This document shows, piece by piece, positions 47,550-57,580 of a stretch of 64,000 bases of DNA. Position numbers and translations under genes: made by a program. The stretch lies in NCBI RefSeq assembly GCF_003545885.1, contig NZ_QHCT01000001.1, positions 496,001-560,000 on the forward strand, given 5' to 3'. Under the pieces are notes generated by a model. The model did no database searches and was not told where the DNA came from. It was given only the letters and a program-made list of their open reading frames with translations. The DNA is from Leptospira stimsonii (lineage in GTDB: Bacteria > Spirochaetota > Leptospiria > Leptospirales > Leptospiraceae). Numbering within the stretch: the first letter of the stretch is position 1; every line of letters begins with the position of its first letter.

Positions 47550-48501
47550 AAAAATCACCAAAGCAATCGATACAGAGATAGAATCCATTTTGTATTTCAG
47601 AAAAAACCTGGATCCATCGATCAAGGAAGCGATCGAACTCATTCTTCAATCAAAAGGAAAGTTGATCGTAATCGGAGTCGGTAAATCTGGAGACGTCGGT
47701 AAAAAAATTTCGTCCACGTTGTCTTCGACCGGGACTCCGTCTGTTTTTCTCCATCCGGCGGACGCCGCTCATGGAGACGCAGGAATCATTGCGAGTGAGG
47801 ACGTGGTCATCGCAATCGGTAAATCCGGTGAAAGTGAAGAACTTCTCAACCTAATTCCAACGATAAAAAACATCGGTGCAAAGTTGATCGCGATGACAGC
47901 AAACGAAGAATCCAGATTGGCAAAAGAATCGGATGTCGTTTTAATTACTCCCGTTCTAAAGGAAGCCTGTCCTCTTGAACTGGCTCCAACTTCCAGTACT
48001 ACGATCGCACTCATTTTAGGCGATGCCATCGCGATGTGTCTTATGGAATTAAAGGATTTTAAGAAGGAAGACTTTGCACTTTATCATCCTGCGGGAAGAT
48101 TGGGAAAACGCCTTAGCCTCAAAATAGACGACGTTATGCGCCGCGATAAGGATTTGGCGAGAATTTCTCCCGATTCCAACCTGGAACGGATATTAACCGA
48201 GATCACGGTTAAAAGACAAGGAGCAACTGGCGTTACCGATGAGAATGGTGTACTTCTTGGAATCATTACAGATTTCGATATTCGCAAAAAGTTAAAGGAT
48301 GGCGGATTGGATTCTTCCATCACCGCAAAAGAACTGATGAATTCGAATCCGATCTTTTTTAAGTCCGGCGAAAACGCATACGAAATTCTTAAACAAATGG
48401 AATCAAGACCGAATCCGATTTCCGTCGCGCCGATCATCGATGACAAAAGGATATTGATCGGAATCGTATCGATTCATGATCTCTTACAAAGGGGTCTTTG
48501 A
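47533..48501 (+). CDS. kdsD: Arabinose-5-phosphate isomerase (KpsF/GutQ family)
   Basis: 322 residues from TTG 47533, with GGAGG 6 nt upstream, overlapping the NusG-paralogue gene by 17 nt. The SIS domain (about 30-170) contains IVIGVGKSGDVGKKISSTLS, STGTPSVFLHPADAAHGDAG and AIGKSGESEELL. Two CBS domains follow (MRRDKDLARISPDSNLERIL and ELMNSNPIFFKSGENAYEIL). It isomerises ribulose-5-P to arabinose-5-P, the first step to Kdo of LPS. The CBS pair may bind a nucleotide regulator. Confidence 0.94.
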   Translation: MDPIFEKITKAIDTEIESILYFRKNLDPSIKEAIELILQSKGKLIVIGVGKSGDVGKKISSTLSSTGTPSVFLHPADAAHGDAGIIASEDVVIAIGKSGESEELLNLIPTIKNIGAKLIAMTANEESRLAKESDVVLITPVLKEACPLELAPTSSTTIALILGDAIAMCLMELKDFKKEDFALYHPAGRLGKRLSLKIDDVMRRDKDLARISPDSNLERILTEITVKRQGATGVTDENGVLLGIITDFDIRKKLKDGGLDSSITAKELMNSNPIFFKSGENAYEILKQMESRPNPISVAPIIDDKRILIGIVSIHDLLQRGL

Positions 48502-48507
48502 GTCCGA

Positions 48508-49215
48508 ATGAAAAGAGAATTTCAAATCGTTTTAACGGTTAGCGAAGAAGAATTTTTTCTCTTAAATGAACATCCCCATTGTGATTGGATTGAAATACGC
48601 CTCGATCTTTTTACAAAAGAGGGCTTAAGTGAAAAACTGACTACTCAGATCAACCGTTTGAATGCAAAGTGCATCTTTACGTTTAGGCAAGCCGGAGACA
48701 CGGATCAAAAAAATAAATCGAATCCATCGGAAATCGATTTTCAAGAGATATCGAATCAACTGCAAGTACAAGATCACTATTTAGATTTGGAATTAAACCG
48801 GCCTAACGAGTTATTCGAGGCTTATGCAAACAAAGGTTTCGGTTTGATTCGGTCCGTTCATAAATTCGACGGAATTTTAACGGAGAAAGAAATTAGAGAT
48901 TGGATTGAAAATGATTCTTACCGAAATCAAACGCAAAAGGTTGAAAGTCATCTTCCATTGATCTATAAATTTGCGGTTTTTCCAACGTCGGTAAAAGAAT
49001 TGGCTGAATTCCTTTCTTCCTTTCGTAACGTCTCAAATGAATATAAGAGAAACAATGTTCACCTAACGGGAATTTGTATGGGAACGATAGGAATGCTTTC
49101 GAGAATCTACCCAGAATCCTTCGGTTCCGCATTTACTTATTGTTGTTTGGAAGAGCCTAAGGCGCCGGGACAGGTGGACCTCAAATCGTTGTTTCAACTT
49201 AGAAACGAAAAATAG
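48508..49215 (+). CDS. aroD: 3-dehydroquinate dehydratase, type I
   Basis: 235 residues. Type I (class I aldolase) hallmarks: DWIEIRLDLF with E29 and R31, H118 in IRSVHKFDG and the Schiff-base lysine K154 in IYKFAVFPTS. The tail has GICMGTIGMLSRIYPESFGSA then AFTYC and APGQVDL. It dehydrates 3-dehydroquinate in the shikimate pathway. It is last in the TonB-like/nusG-paralogue/kdsD/aroD unit, 6 nt after kdsD, and converges with the TPR gene, 5 nt away. Confidence 0.94.
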   Translation: MKREFQIVLTVSEEEFFLLNEHPHCDWIEIRLDLFTKEGLSEKLTTQINRLNAKCIFTFRQAGDTDQKNKSNPSEIDFQEISNQLQVQDHYLDLELNRPNELFEAYANKGFGLIRSVHKFDGILTEKEIRDWIENDSYRNQTQKVESHLPLIYKFAVFPTSVKELAEFLSSFRNVSNEYKRNNVHLTGICMGTIGMLSRIYPESFGSAFTYCCLEEPKAPGQVDLKSLFQLRNEK

Positions 49216-49220
49216 TTTTC

Positions 49221-50726
49221 TTAGGTTTTATCAAGTGCTTGAGAATCGAGATTTTTATCTTTTTCGGATCCCTTCGATTCTAAGAATTTCTTAAACGAAG
49301 ATTTTTCCTTAAAGCGATCAAACTCTTTTTCTTCGGCCGCCGCGGCCCAAATCGAAGGTTTCATATTCGCCGCGAGACGGATGTATTCCATCGTCCTTTC
49401 GAGATCGTCTTTGTTCGCATAACATTTGGCTAAAAGATAGTAAGCCCCGGAAGAACCTCCTACCTTTTCCAACATTAAGATCGCTTGATCGATTTTTCCG
49501 GTATAGAAATAAGCCTTACCAAGGTAAAAACGGTATTCTCTTTCTTCCTCTTCCGAAGATTGAACGGAATGAAAGTATCGTAAGGCTTTATCGTATTCGC
49601 CGTGATTCGTATAATAGCGAGCAAGTTTTAAAATTCCGTCATTATAAACGTCGGGCAGATTCTTAAATTCTGGATTATCTTTCTCCAACTTGGATGCAAT
49701 CTCTTTAAGAATCGTATAACCTTCGGTCTCTTCCTTGTTTTGTATCTTGCAGAGGGCTAAATACATTCGAATCTCGTGAGTTCTTTCTCCGAATTCCAAA
49801 GCCCTTTCCGCCGTTTTGATCGAATTCTCACAATCCTTAACTTCGTATTTTAATTTTGTTAAGCCGATCAAAGGTTGAACGGTGGCGTTTGCAGAATAGG
49901 ATTTTCGATAATATTTCGCGGCTTCTTCATAACGTTTCATTTTATGATAGGCAACCGCTTGGTTTAAGTTTGCGTAATAGAGCATCTTGGAATTTCCGGA
50001 ATCGATTTTACTTTCAAGTTTGTCCAAAACTTGAAGCGCTTCCGAATACTTCCCATTTCGAATCAATGTCACACCGTATTTATATAAATAGTCCTGCTTT
50101 TCAGAATGATCTTTGACTAATCCCTCTAAAAGAGATTCCGCCTTTTGGAAATCCTTACGATTTGAATAGATTAAAGAAAGATTCCATCGCGCGGTTTCAT
50201 TCTCCGGTTCTTTGGTAAGAATTTTTTGGTAGTCTTCTTCCGAATTTGGACCAGAAGATTCGACTTCTTCGGTGTGATGGCGCTTCGGCTTACTGTGGAC
50301 GACGTGTCCGGAAGAAAGTCTTTCTTCAGCCGTCGTTCGAATCTTTTGGATATGAGTCAAATCCGGATCGATTCTTAAAACACGATTCGAGTAGGCGATT
50401 ACCTCTTGATAATCTCTCTGGTAATTGTAATAGAGAATTATCTTTTGATAACAGTTGACGAGATCTTTTTTAGGAAGATTGAGATTTACTGCCTTCTTAA
50501 AACTTTGAATCGACTTCGGGTAATCTCTTCGATACTCATAAATATAGCCCATATACATCCAGGCTTCGCCGGAAGAAGGGTTCCCATTGTTGAACTTTTG
50601 AAATTCGTCGATCGCTTTGGCAAAATCCTTTCTTGCGTACGCTTTCTTTCCTTCTTTCAAATCCGCAAAAAGCGGACCTGAAACAAAGCTAAAAAGAATA
50701 GAAAGAAGGAGAATCCGGAAGCCCAT
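49221..50726 (-). CDS. Exported TPR-repeat protein
   Basis: 501 residues. The signal peptide is FRILLLSILFSFVSGPLFA, cleaved before DLKEGKKAY. At least eight TPR-like helix pairs run from residue 22 to about 470: ARKDFAKAIDEFQKFNNGNP, WMYMGYIYEYRRDYPKSIQS, NLSLIYSNRKDFQKAESLLE and AYHKMKRYEEAAKYYRKSYS. A polar break SGHVVHSKPKRHHTEEVESS lies near 145-165. The C-terminus is charged. It is probably a periplasmic scaffold; partners unknown. Divergently flanked by nothing else on its own transcript. Confidence 0.82.
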   Translation of the reverse strand: MGFRILLLSILFSFVSGPLFADLKEGKKAYARKDFAKAIDEFQKFNNGNPSSGEAWMYMGYIYEYRRDYPKSIQSFKKAVNLNLPKKDLVNCYQKIILYYNYQRDYQEVIAYSNRVLRIDPDLTHIQKIRTTAEERLSSGHVVHSKPKRHHTEEVESSGPNSEEDYQKILTKEPENETARWNLSLIYSNRKDFQKAESLLEGLVKDHSEKQDYLYKYGVTLIRNGKYSEALQVLDKLESKIDSGNSKMLYYANLNQAVAYHKMKRYEEAAKYYRKSYSANATVQPLIGLTKLKYEVKDCENSIKTAERALEFGERTHEIRMYLALCKIQNKEETEGYTILKEIASKLEKDNPEFKNLPDVYNDGILKLARYYTNHGEYDKALRYFHSVQSSEEEEREYRFYLGKAYFYTGKIDQAILMLEKVGGSSGAYYLLAKCYANKDDLERTMEYIRLAANMKPSIWAAAAEEKEFDRFKEKSSFKKFLESKGSEKDKNLDSQALDKT

Positions 50727-50789
50727 AGGACCAGTTTCAGAGAGGAAGTCTTTTTTAAAAGTGAATTTGCGACCCCTCTCCGCCCCGGT

Positions 50790-52406
50790 TTATAATAAAT
50801 TTCCTAATTTTTCCTGCTTTTTGGACGCAAGCGCCTCGGAAGCCCGCAAAGCAAAACTCATCGTCGTAATCTGCGGATTTACGGAAAGTCCGGTTGGGTA
50901 GACGGAGGCATCGATCACAAAAATATTTTTGTGCCCGTACAATTCCAGACTCGGATCTACGGCCCCTTTTTCAGGAGAATCCGCCGCCTGAATCGATCCA
51001 TGAGGGTGCGCCGAGCCGACAAGCAAACTTCCTGGGTTGAATTTCTTTTCCAAAACCCAGTCAAAGTTTGTATTCTTATCCACCTTAACTGGTTCTTGCA
51101 TATCCGGGAATGGGAAAATCAATTCTTTCGCTCCCGCCGCGGCTTGTACTTCCGCAAGCATTTTCAATCCGCGGAGCATATTCTTCCCGTCCCCAGGCGT
51201 AAGTTCGAAATAAACTTTTCTAGAACCTAACGTCCATTTTACGGAAGCATTCGCTTCCCCGTCGGCACCGTCTCTTACAAGTACGATTCCTGCGCTCATG
51301 TTCGGATATTTAGAAATCATTTCGAATTGTTTCGGGCCGTAGAATGGAATCAAAGAAGCCGCCAATGTCGGACGAAAAGGAGCCACTTCTAACCAAAAAC
51401 CGTATCCCGTGTTCTCTTGATTATGACCGTCTTTGATCACGGCCGATTGAGGCGGACCTGAGAACATATTAATTTTCTCGTCAAAGATGGCAAAGATCGA
51501 ACAAGTAGGATGAACTTTCAAATTTCTTCCGACCCAATCATTTCCTAAACCGGATCGTTGCAAAAGAGCTGGTCCTTCGATCGCGCCGGCGCTAACGATA
51601 ACCACGGGTGCGGAGATTTTGATTTTTTGAATCACTTGATCCGGTGCTTTTTCATACGCATCGGGTGTAAACTCGGCAACCACAACTTTCATTGGTCCAT
51701 CGTGAATGACTTTCGCTTTCATATTTGCGATAACAGTAGCACCCGCTTCGATCGCATCCGGAATATACGTCAGAAACATGGATTGTTTCGCATTGATCGG
51801 ACATCCCAATCCGCATCTTCCTAAACCGATACAACCTCTGTTGTTATTATTCAATACCTCGGGATGAAGGCCTAACGCTTTACCGCCCTTCATCAAAGTA
51901 TTGTTATTTGGATTGATTAAATTTTCAGGCACCGGATGTACACCCAGTCGTTCATGAACGGAAGAAACATACGGATCCATATCTTGTCTGGAGTAACCCT
52001 TCAAACCGAATCTTCGGTCCCATTCTGCGGTTACGTAATCGGGAGGATATAAAGAAGTCTGCCAATTGACTGTTGTAGAACCTCCAACCGTTCTTCCTTG
52101 AAGAATACTCAGAGTCTGTTCTTCCGTCACGATAAAGCCCGCGTCTCTATAAAGTCTTGCGGATGAAAGGAACTCTTCACTCGTAAATTGCGCGGGAGTA
52201 AAATAAGAACCCTCTTCGATCAAAACGACTTTCCAACCCTTCTTTGCGAGTGTTGCCGCCGCGACCGCACCGCCGGCGCCGGATCCGATAACAACGGCTT
52301 CGGCTTTTAATTCCCAAATTCCGTCTTTGAGATTTTCCTTTTCAATGATTTCTTTGTGTTTCTTCGGAGTTATGATCTTGTCATTTGCCGCTGGAATTCC
52401 GCTCAT
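50790..52406 (-). CDS. GMC-family FAD oxidoreductase
   Basis: 538 residues. The ADP-binding motif VVIGSGAGGAVAAATLAKKG spans 38-57, with the GMC signature GRTVGGSTTVNWQTSLYPP after it. C192, C198 and C202 lie in GCIGLGRCGLGCPINAKQS, a cysteine cluster found in this subgroup of GMC-like alcohol/cholesterol-oxidase enzymes and possibly an electron-transfer or structural site. The active-site His and Asn are in VGSAHPHGSIQAAD and GLSVNPQITTMSF. It has no signal peptide itself and follows by 2 nt a small exported protein that may carry it out or link it to the respiratory chain. Likely substrates are long-chain alcohols or sterols. Confidence 0.88.
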   Translation of the reverse strand: MSGIPAANDKIITPKKHKEIIEKENLKDGIWELKAEAVVIGSGAGGAVAAATLAKKGWKVVLIEEGSYFTPAQFTSEEFLSSARLYRDAGFIVTEEQTLSILQGRTVGGSTTVNWQTSLYPPDYVTAEWDRRFGLKGYSRQDMDPYVSSVHERLGVHPVPENLINPNNNTLMKGGKALGLHPEVLNNNNRGCIGLGRCGLGCPINAKQSMFLTYIPDAIEAGATVIANMKAKVIHDGPMKVVVAEFTPDAYEKAPDQVIQKIKISAPVVIVSAGAIEGPALLQRSGLGNDWVGRNLKVHPTCSIFAIFDEKINMFSGPPQSAVIKDGHNQENTGYGFWLEVAPFRPTLAASLIPFYGPKQFEMISKYPNMSAGIVLVRDGADGEANASVKWTLGSRKVYFELTPGDGKNMLRGLKMLAEVQAAAGAKELIFPFPDMQEPVKVDKNTNFDWVLEKKFNPGSLLVGSAHPHGSIQAADSPEKGAVDPSLELYGHKNIFVIDASVYPTGLSVNPQITTMSFALRASEALASKKQEKLGNLL

Positions 52407-52408
52407 CG

Positions 52409-52915
52409 TTACGCCTCATATCCTGCTAATTTTTGGATTCGTTTGTCTTTTGAAACGAGGAAGAATGCGATTTGTCGCATAATAGAATAGGCTCCTCGTT
52501 TGAGATTCAGAGAAGAATTTTTCCAAGACAAGAGACGCTTTTCTCTTTCTTCTACGTTCAATGCGATCATCGGCGTAAATGAAAAATCAAGAGCTAAGGA
52601 TGCGAGTCTGGAGGCCGGAATCAGACCCAAGAGAAGAAGAACATCTTCCGTATCGATCGGAGTTGGGTGGCCGTAAATGTAATCATCCATAGCGACGCCC
52701 AAATCAAAATCAGAGATCGGATTCCCTTGAAGAAAAACTTCTCCGAGCGATTTAAAGGAAAGATACTGATCTTCTTTTAAACCGCGTAGACGAGGAATCG
52801 ATCCCGTAGAACACGCGCTCAATCCCGGAAGAACAAAGGCAGTGATCGCCAAAAATTTCAGACTTAATTTTAGAAACCGACTCCTAGGAATCGGTTCTTG
52901 TAGAAACTTCTCCAA
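52409..52915 (-). CDS. Small exported partner of the GMC oxidoreductase
   Basis: 168 residues from TTG 52915, which has a perfect GGAGGTGA 5 nt upstream; GTG 52921 in frame overlaps that site. N-terminal RSRFLKLSLKFLAITAFVLP and GLSAC give a signal or lipobox-like Cys. The remainder is helical with FKSLGEVFLQGNPISDFDLG and EDVLLLLGLIPASRLASLA. The size and position match the gluconate 2-dehydrogenase subunit 3 type of partner that pairs with GMC-like catalytic subunits, but the similarity is weak and this is inference from context. It ends 2 nt before the GMC gene start. Confidence 0.6.
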   Translation of the reverse strand: MEKFLQEPIPRSRFLKLSLKFLAITAFVLPGLSACSTGSIPRLRGLKEDQYLSFKSLGEVFLQGNPISDFDLGVAMDDYIYGHPTPIDTEDVLLLLGLIPASRLASLALDFSFTPMIALNVEEREKRLLSWKNSSLNLKRGAYSIMRQIAFFLVSKDKRIQKLAGYEA

Positions 52916-53056
52916 GTTCACCTCCCGTACGCGAAACTGCGTTACGGTTTTATATATAACAAATCGTATGAGAGACGCGAAAAACGTTCCGTTCGTGACG
53001 AACTTTGATTAAAAGCGCTCCCGATCCGCAGTGATACAGGAGATAAAAGAACTTGT

Positions 53057-55321
53057 CTATAATTTCTTCTGGAATTTCTTCATTTTCACGAAGATCTTAA
53101 TCTCTTCATAGTCGATACGATCCAATTCCACTTCTACTTTATCTCCGAGAGTATAAATCTTGGTAAACTTCTTAGAATAGAAGGAGAAATCGGTATCCAT
53201 TCGAATCTCACCCTCGTCCGTAAATTCCGAAGAAAGTAAACAAGCGTCGACCATCGGATTTTCCAAATCCACAAAAACGACGAACGGTTTACAACCTGTA
53301 ATTGTGGCGGAAAATTCTTTGATTCCGGTTTTTTCCAGATAACGACAAGCCTTAAGTTTGTAATAGTCTCTTTCCGAATCCGTGGCCTTTCGTTCTTGGT
53401 GAGAACAGTGAAGTCCCGCGGTGATCATATCATCCGGAGTATACAGCGGTTTTTTCCAGATAAGAATGTTCTGCAAAACACGGTGACAGATAAGGTCCGG
53501 ATATCTTCGTATCGGAGAAGTGAAATGACAATAGTCTTCAAAACCCAAACCCCAATGCCCTAAATGCTCTCCGGAGTAATACGCCTGCATGAACGTTCTA
53601 AGTAAGAACATGTTAAACAATCTTTCCGCGGACTTACCTTCCAAATCTTTTAGAACTGCACTGATGGATTTATAGCTCGAATCTTTCAGCAGGGTTTTAA
53701 CTCCATTCAATTTTAAGAATGCGTTGAGAGATTCGATTTTTTCGTCGTCCATCGGTTCGTGAACGCGGTATAAAGTCGGTTGTTTCTTTTTTCGAATGAA
53801 TTCCGCGACTTTGATATTTGCGGAAAGCATAAACTCTTCTATAAGAATGTGTGCTTGAAGTCGATCTTGCACCGCAATTTCGATCACGTTGTGTTCGGAA
53901 TCCGTTACAACTTTATTCTCTTTTAGATTTAGGTCGACTCTACCGTTTGCAACTCTTTGTGCTCGAAGAACTTTTGCAAATTCGTTCATACGGTAGATCC
54001 AATTCTTTGTATCGCCGGAAAGAATTTCGGATTCGGCCCGATTGTACGTATAACGTTCCGCGACCTTGATAACGCTTTTGTAAAATTTCGCGTTCGTGAT
54101 CTTTCCCTTCCAATCCGCTTCCATTTCAACGGTAAAGGCCAATCGATTCTTGCCCGCTACCAAGGAACAAAGATTTTCAGAGAGTTCCGGCGGCAACATA
54201 GGGACAACTCTGCTTCCTAGATAAACCGAAGTCGCACGATTGTAAGCTTCCTCGTCAAGCTCCGTCCCCAATCGTACATAATGCGAAACGTCCGCTATAT
54301 GAACATAAAAACGAATTTTATTCTTTTCTTCGATAAAGCTGATCGCGTCGTCAAAGTCTTTGGAATATTCACCGTCGATGGTAATACATTTTAATTCTCG
54401 AAGATCGACCCTGGATTTCCAATCGTCCACATTGCTTTCATCCACCTCTTCAGGAAGTTCGAGAGTGATATTTTCAGGATAAAGAATGCTGTAATTGTAT
54501 TTCATAAGCATTCTCATCAAATCCAAATCTTCCTTTGTGTCCGATTCAAATCGTAGAAACTGGACTTCGTAGAGATTCCGTTCGTGTTCCGTTTCTTCTT
54601 TTAACTTAACGATCAGAACGTCGCCCGATTTGATTTCATCCTGAAGATCGGTAAGAATCGTTTTTCGGAGAAGATACCCTTCTTTTTCTTCGCCGTCGAT
54701 ATCCAGAAGTTTTCCAAAGATAAATTTAGGATCTTTCTCAGTGATGATCATTCGATAGAGATCGCGACCTCTTCTTAATATCTCCGAGACTTCGCCTTCG
54801 AGCCGGCCTTTCTTACCGATACCATAAGGCTCGACTTCTACAAGATCGCCTTGAATCGCAGATTGTGTGTATTGACCGGGAACAAAAATCTCCATTCCCG
54901 AAGCCAATTTTACAAAACCGTCTCCGCGTTTACTGATCGAAATGGTTCCTTGGAGTTTTTGATTAGAGTTGACGATGATATTCTTTTTCTCTAATTCAAT
55001 CAATCCTTCCGTTTCCAAAAGCTGGAGGGCTTCCGAGATCTCTCTTTCCCTTTCTTGGATCTGCCACTTTTCTCTTTTTTTTCCATAAGAATTTTGATTG
55101 TCGTCTCTGAGAATTTTAGCCGTTAAATCCTTATATAAAATCACAGAACCCGCTCTGGATTGAAGGTACTTAAGAATTTTCTTACCGACTTCGTTTTCTC
55201 TATAACCGTCCGATCTTCCGGAAGATCTTTCATTTTTCGGTCTTTCGGATTTTGAGAAGGTTTTCTTTTTCGGTTGAGGAGTTGTCCTCTTATGATTTGT
55301 TTGTTTTTTCTTTTTATTCAT
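53057..55321 (-). CDS. rnr: Ribonuclease R
   Basis: 754 residues. A Lys/Arg-rich N-terminus (1-45), then a winged helix and cold-shock OB domains (KLQGTISISKRGDGFV). The RNB catalytic domain begins near 305 with ITIDGEYSKDFDDAI, keeping the four metal-binding aspartates D316, D322, D324 and D325. HFTSPIRRYPDLICHR follows. A C-terminal S1 domain lies at about 670-750. It degrades structured RNA 3' to 5' without ATP. It is last in the hslO-tsaE-tsaB-rnr unit, 5 nt after tsaB. Confidence 0.94.
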   Translation of the reverse strand: MNKKKKQTNHKRTTPQPKKKTFSKSERPKNERSSGRSDGYRENEVGKKILKYLQSRAGSVILYKDLTAKILRDDNQNSYGKKREKWQIQEREREISEALQLLETEGLIELEKKNIIVNSNQKLQGTISISKRGDGFVKLASGMEIFVPGQYTQSAIQGDLVEVEPYGIGKKGRLEGEVSEILRRGRDLYRMIITEKDPKFIFGKLLDIDGEEKEGYLLRKTILTDLQDEIKSGDVLIVKLKEETEHERNLYEVQFLRFESDTKEDLDLMRMLMKYNYSILYPENITLELPEEVDESNVDDWKSRVDLRELKCITIDGEYSKDFDDAISFIEEKNKIRFYVHIADVSHYVRLGTELDEEAYNRATSVYLGSRVVPMLPPELSENLCSLVAGKNRLAFTVEMEADWKGKITNAKFYKSVIKVAERYTYNRAESEILSGDTKNWIYRMNEFAKVLRAQRVANGRVDLNLKENKVVTDSEHNVIEIAVQDRLQAHILIEEFMLSANIKVAEFIRKKKQPTLYRVHEPMDDEKIESLNAFLKLNGVKTLLKDSSYKSISAVLKDLEGKSAERLFNMFLLRTFMQAYYSGEHLGHWGLGFEDYCHFTSPIRRYPDLICHRVLQNILIWKKPLYTPDDMITAGLHCSHQERKATDSERDYYKLKACRYLEKTGIKEFSATITGCKPFVVFVDLENPMVDACLLSSEFTDEGEIRMDTDFSFYSKKFTKIYTLGDKVEVELDRIDYEEIKIFVKMKKFQKKL

Positions 55322-55326
55322 AATAA

Positions 55327-56007
55327 CTATACCGTCGACTTTTCATCGACATAGGTTCCGCGTACGTAGTTGGGAACGAGCTTCCAATAAGGATATCGAT
55401 CGGGAAATCTCAGCGCTTCAACAATCTGATCTTTTTCTTGATTCAGAATCGCGGAACCGGAAGGTAAATTTTCTAAAATCGGAATTCCCGCATAGAATTC
55501 AGGGTTGTCCGAATATTTTTGAGAGGTCAAAAAAGCTTGTACTCGATCTTCCGGAATTCTTTCCATTATATCATCGGGTTTAATATCGATGGAACCGAAA
55601 AAACCTCTTCGATCTTCCATCGCGAAATAAATTTTTTTCTGTTTTGCTTCGATCGCTACAAGAACTGGATCCCCAACTTCTTGAAAATAAAATGAAGTAT
55701 AAACCCTCAAGCTGTCCAATCCGATTGCAGGGATTTTCCAAAGTTGCGCCAAGTTTCTCGCGGTGGCTACGGCAATACGAAGGCCTGTAAATGATCCCGG
55801 CCCAAGTGCACAGACGATTAGATCCGGAGAATTCCATTTCGATTGTCCGAGAACATTCTGAAGCTCTTGAATGAGAACCTTTGACGATTCCCTCGGATGA
55901 ATTCCCGAATAGGAAGAGACAATTTCCAAGTCGCCTGGATCGGTAAGAAGGAAAGATTCGACCAAGACCCATTGGTTCGTTGCATCAAAGAATAGGATTC
56001 TTTTCAT
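55327..56007 (-). CDS. tsaB: tRNA threonylcarbamoyladenosine biosynthesis protein TsaB
   Basis: 226 residues from ATG 56007, overlapping the tsaE stop by 4 nt (ATGA). The ASKHA-fold N-terminus has RILFFDATNQWVLVESFLL (divergent from the usual DTS start), HPRESSKVLIQELQNVLG and the conserved VCALGPGSFTGLRIAVATAR. It activates TsaD in t6A37 formation with TsaE. Residues after 180 diverge, as is usual. It is downstream of tsaE in a tight operon; tsaD is not in this window. Confidence 0.9.
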   Translation of the reverse strand: MKRILFFDATNQWVLVESFLLTDPGDLEIVSSYSGIHPRESSKVLIQELQNVLGQSKWNSPDLIVCALGPGSFTGLRIAVATARNLAQLWKIPAIGLDSLRVYTSFYFQEVGDPVLVAIEAKQKKIYFAMEDRRGFFGSIDIKPDDIMERIPEDRVQAFLTSQKYSDNPEFYAGIPILENLPSGSAILNQEKDQIVEALRFPDRYPYWKLVPNYVRGTYVDEKSTV

Positions 56008-56516
56008 GCTGGATTTCCTTCCATTTTTTTCCAAATCTCGTATAATTTCGGATAAGATAGCATATCATCACTTTTGAATGTAATTGTTCTTTCATTTTCG
56101 GAAATTGTCTGCAGATCGATTTCAATCTTCAGAGGTAAATCACGAAGATCCTCTTCGGCAATTTTCCACCATTCGATGATGGAAACACCGCTTTTTCCCC
56201 AAATTTCTTCAAACCCGAGATCATCCAGATCCTGCGGACTTTTCAATCTGTGTAGATCAAAGTGGTAAAAAGAATCTTCTCGATCCGGAATCGGATATTG
56301 ATTGATCAAAGTGTAAGTCGGCGAATTTACGTTAGCCGTCGGAGAAATTTTTCTTACCAATTTTGAAGTGAACGTTGTCTTTCCGGCTCCCATAGAACCG
56401 GTCATTAGGAGAACCGGAAATAAATTTTGTTTCAAAGAGATTTCGATAAGGGAGGCAAGGAGATAAGCCGGTTTGTCTAATTCTTCCAGTTTCAGTTTCT
56501 GAAATTCGAGTTTCAA
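56004..56516 (-). CDS. tsaE: tRNA threonylcarbamoyladenosine biosynthesis ATPase TsaE
   Basis: 170 residues from TTG 56516 with GAGG 5 nt upstream. The Walker A is MTGSMGAGKTTFT (38-50), then NSPTYTLINQYPI and YHFDLHRLKSPQDLDDLGF, the family signature, and IIEWWKIAEEDL (Walker-B-like W-x-E-W region). It hydrolyses ATP to reset the TsaBD complex in t6A synthesis. It overlaps tsaB by 4 nt and lies 7 nt after hslO. Confidence 0.93.
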   Translation of the reverse strand: MKLEFQKLKLEELDKPAYLLASLIEISLKQNLFPVLLMTGSMGAGKTTFTSKLVRKISPTANVNSPTYTLINQYPIPDREDSFYHFDLHRLKSPQDLDDLGFEEIWGKSGVSIIEWWKIAEEDLRDLPLKIEIDLQTISENERTITFKSDDMLSYPKLYEIWKKMEGNPA

Positions 56517-56523
56517 TTCTTCC

Positions 56524-57381
<858 letters not shown>

Positions 57382-57580
57382 GGAATCCTTCTGTGGTGGA
57401 GTAACTGAGAATTCGGTTACGCGCAGAAGTAAAATAATCTCTACGTCATTTGTATCCTCTCAGACTTTCACGGGAAAAGACAGTATTTTTTCTTTTAGAC
57501 TTCCGAGATTTGCGGTTTTCTTTCTTTTCAGATTGAACCCATCCTTTGAAATCACTTTCCGGAACGAAAAGGAGATCGGA

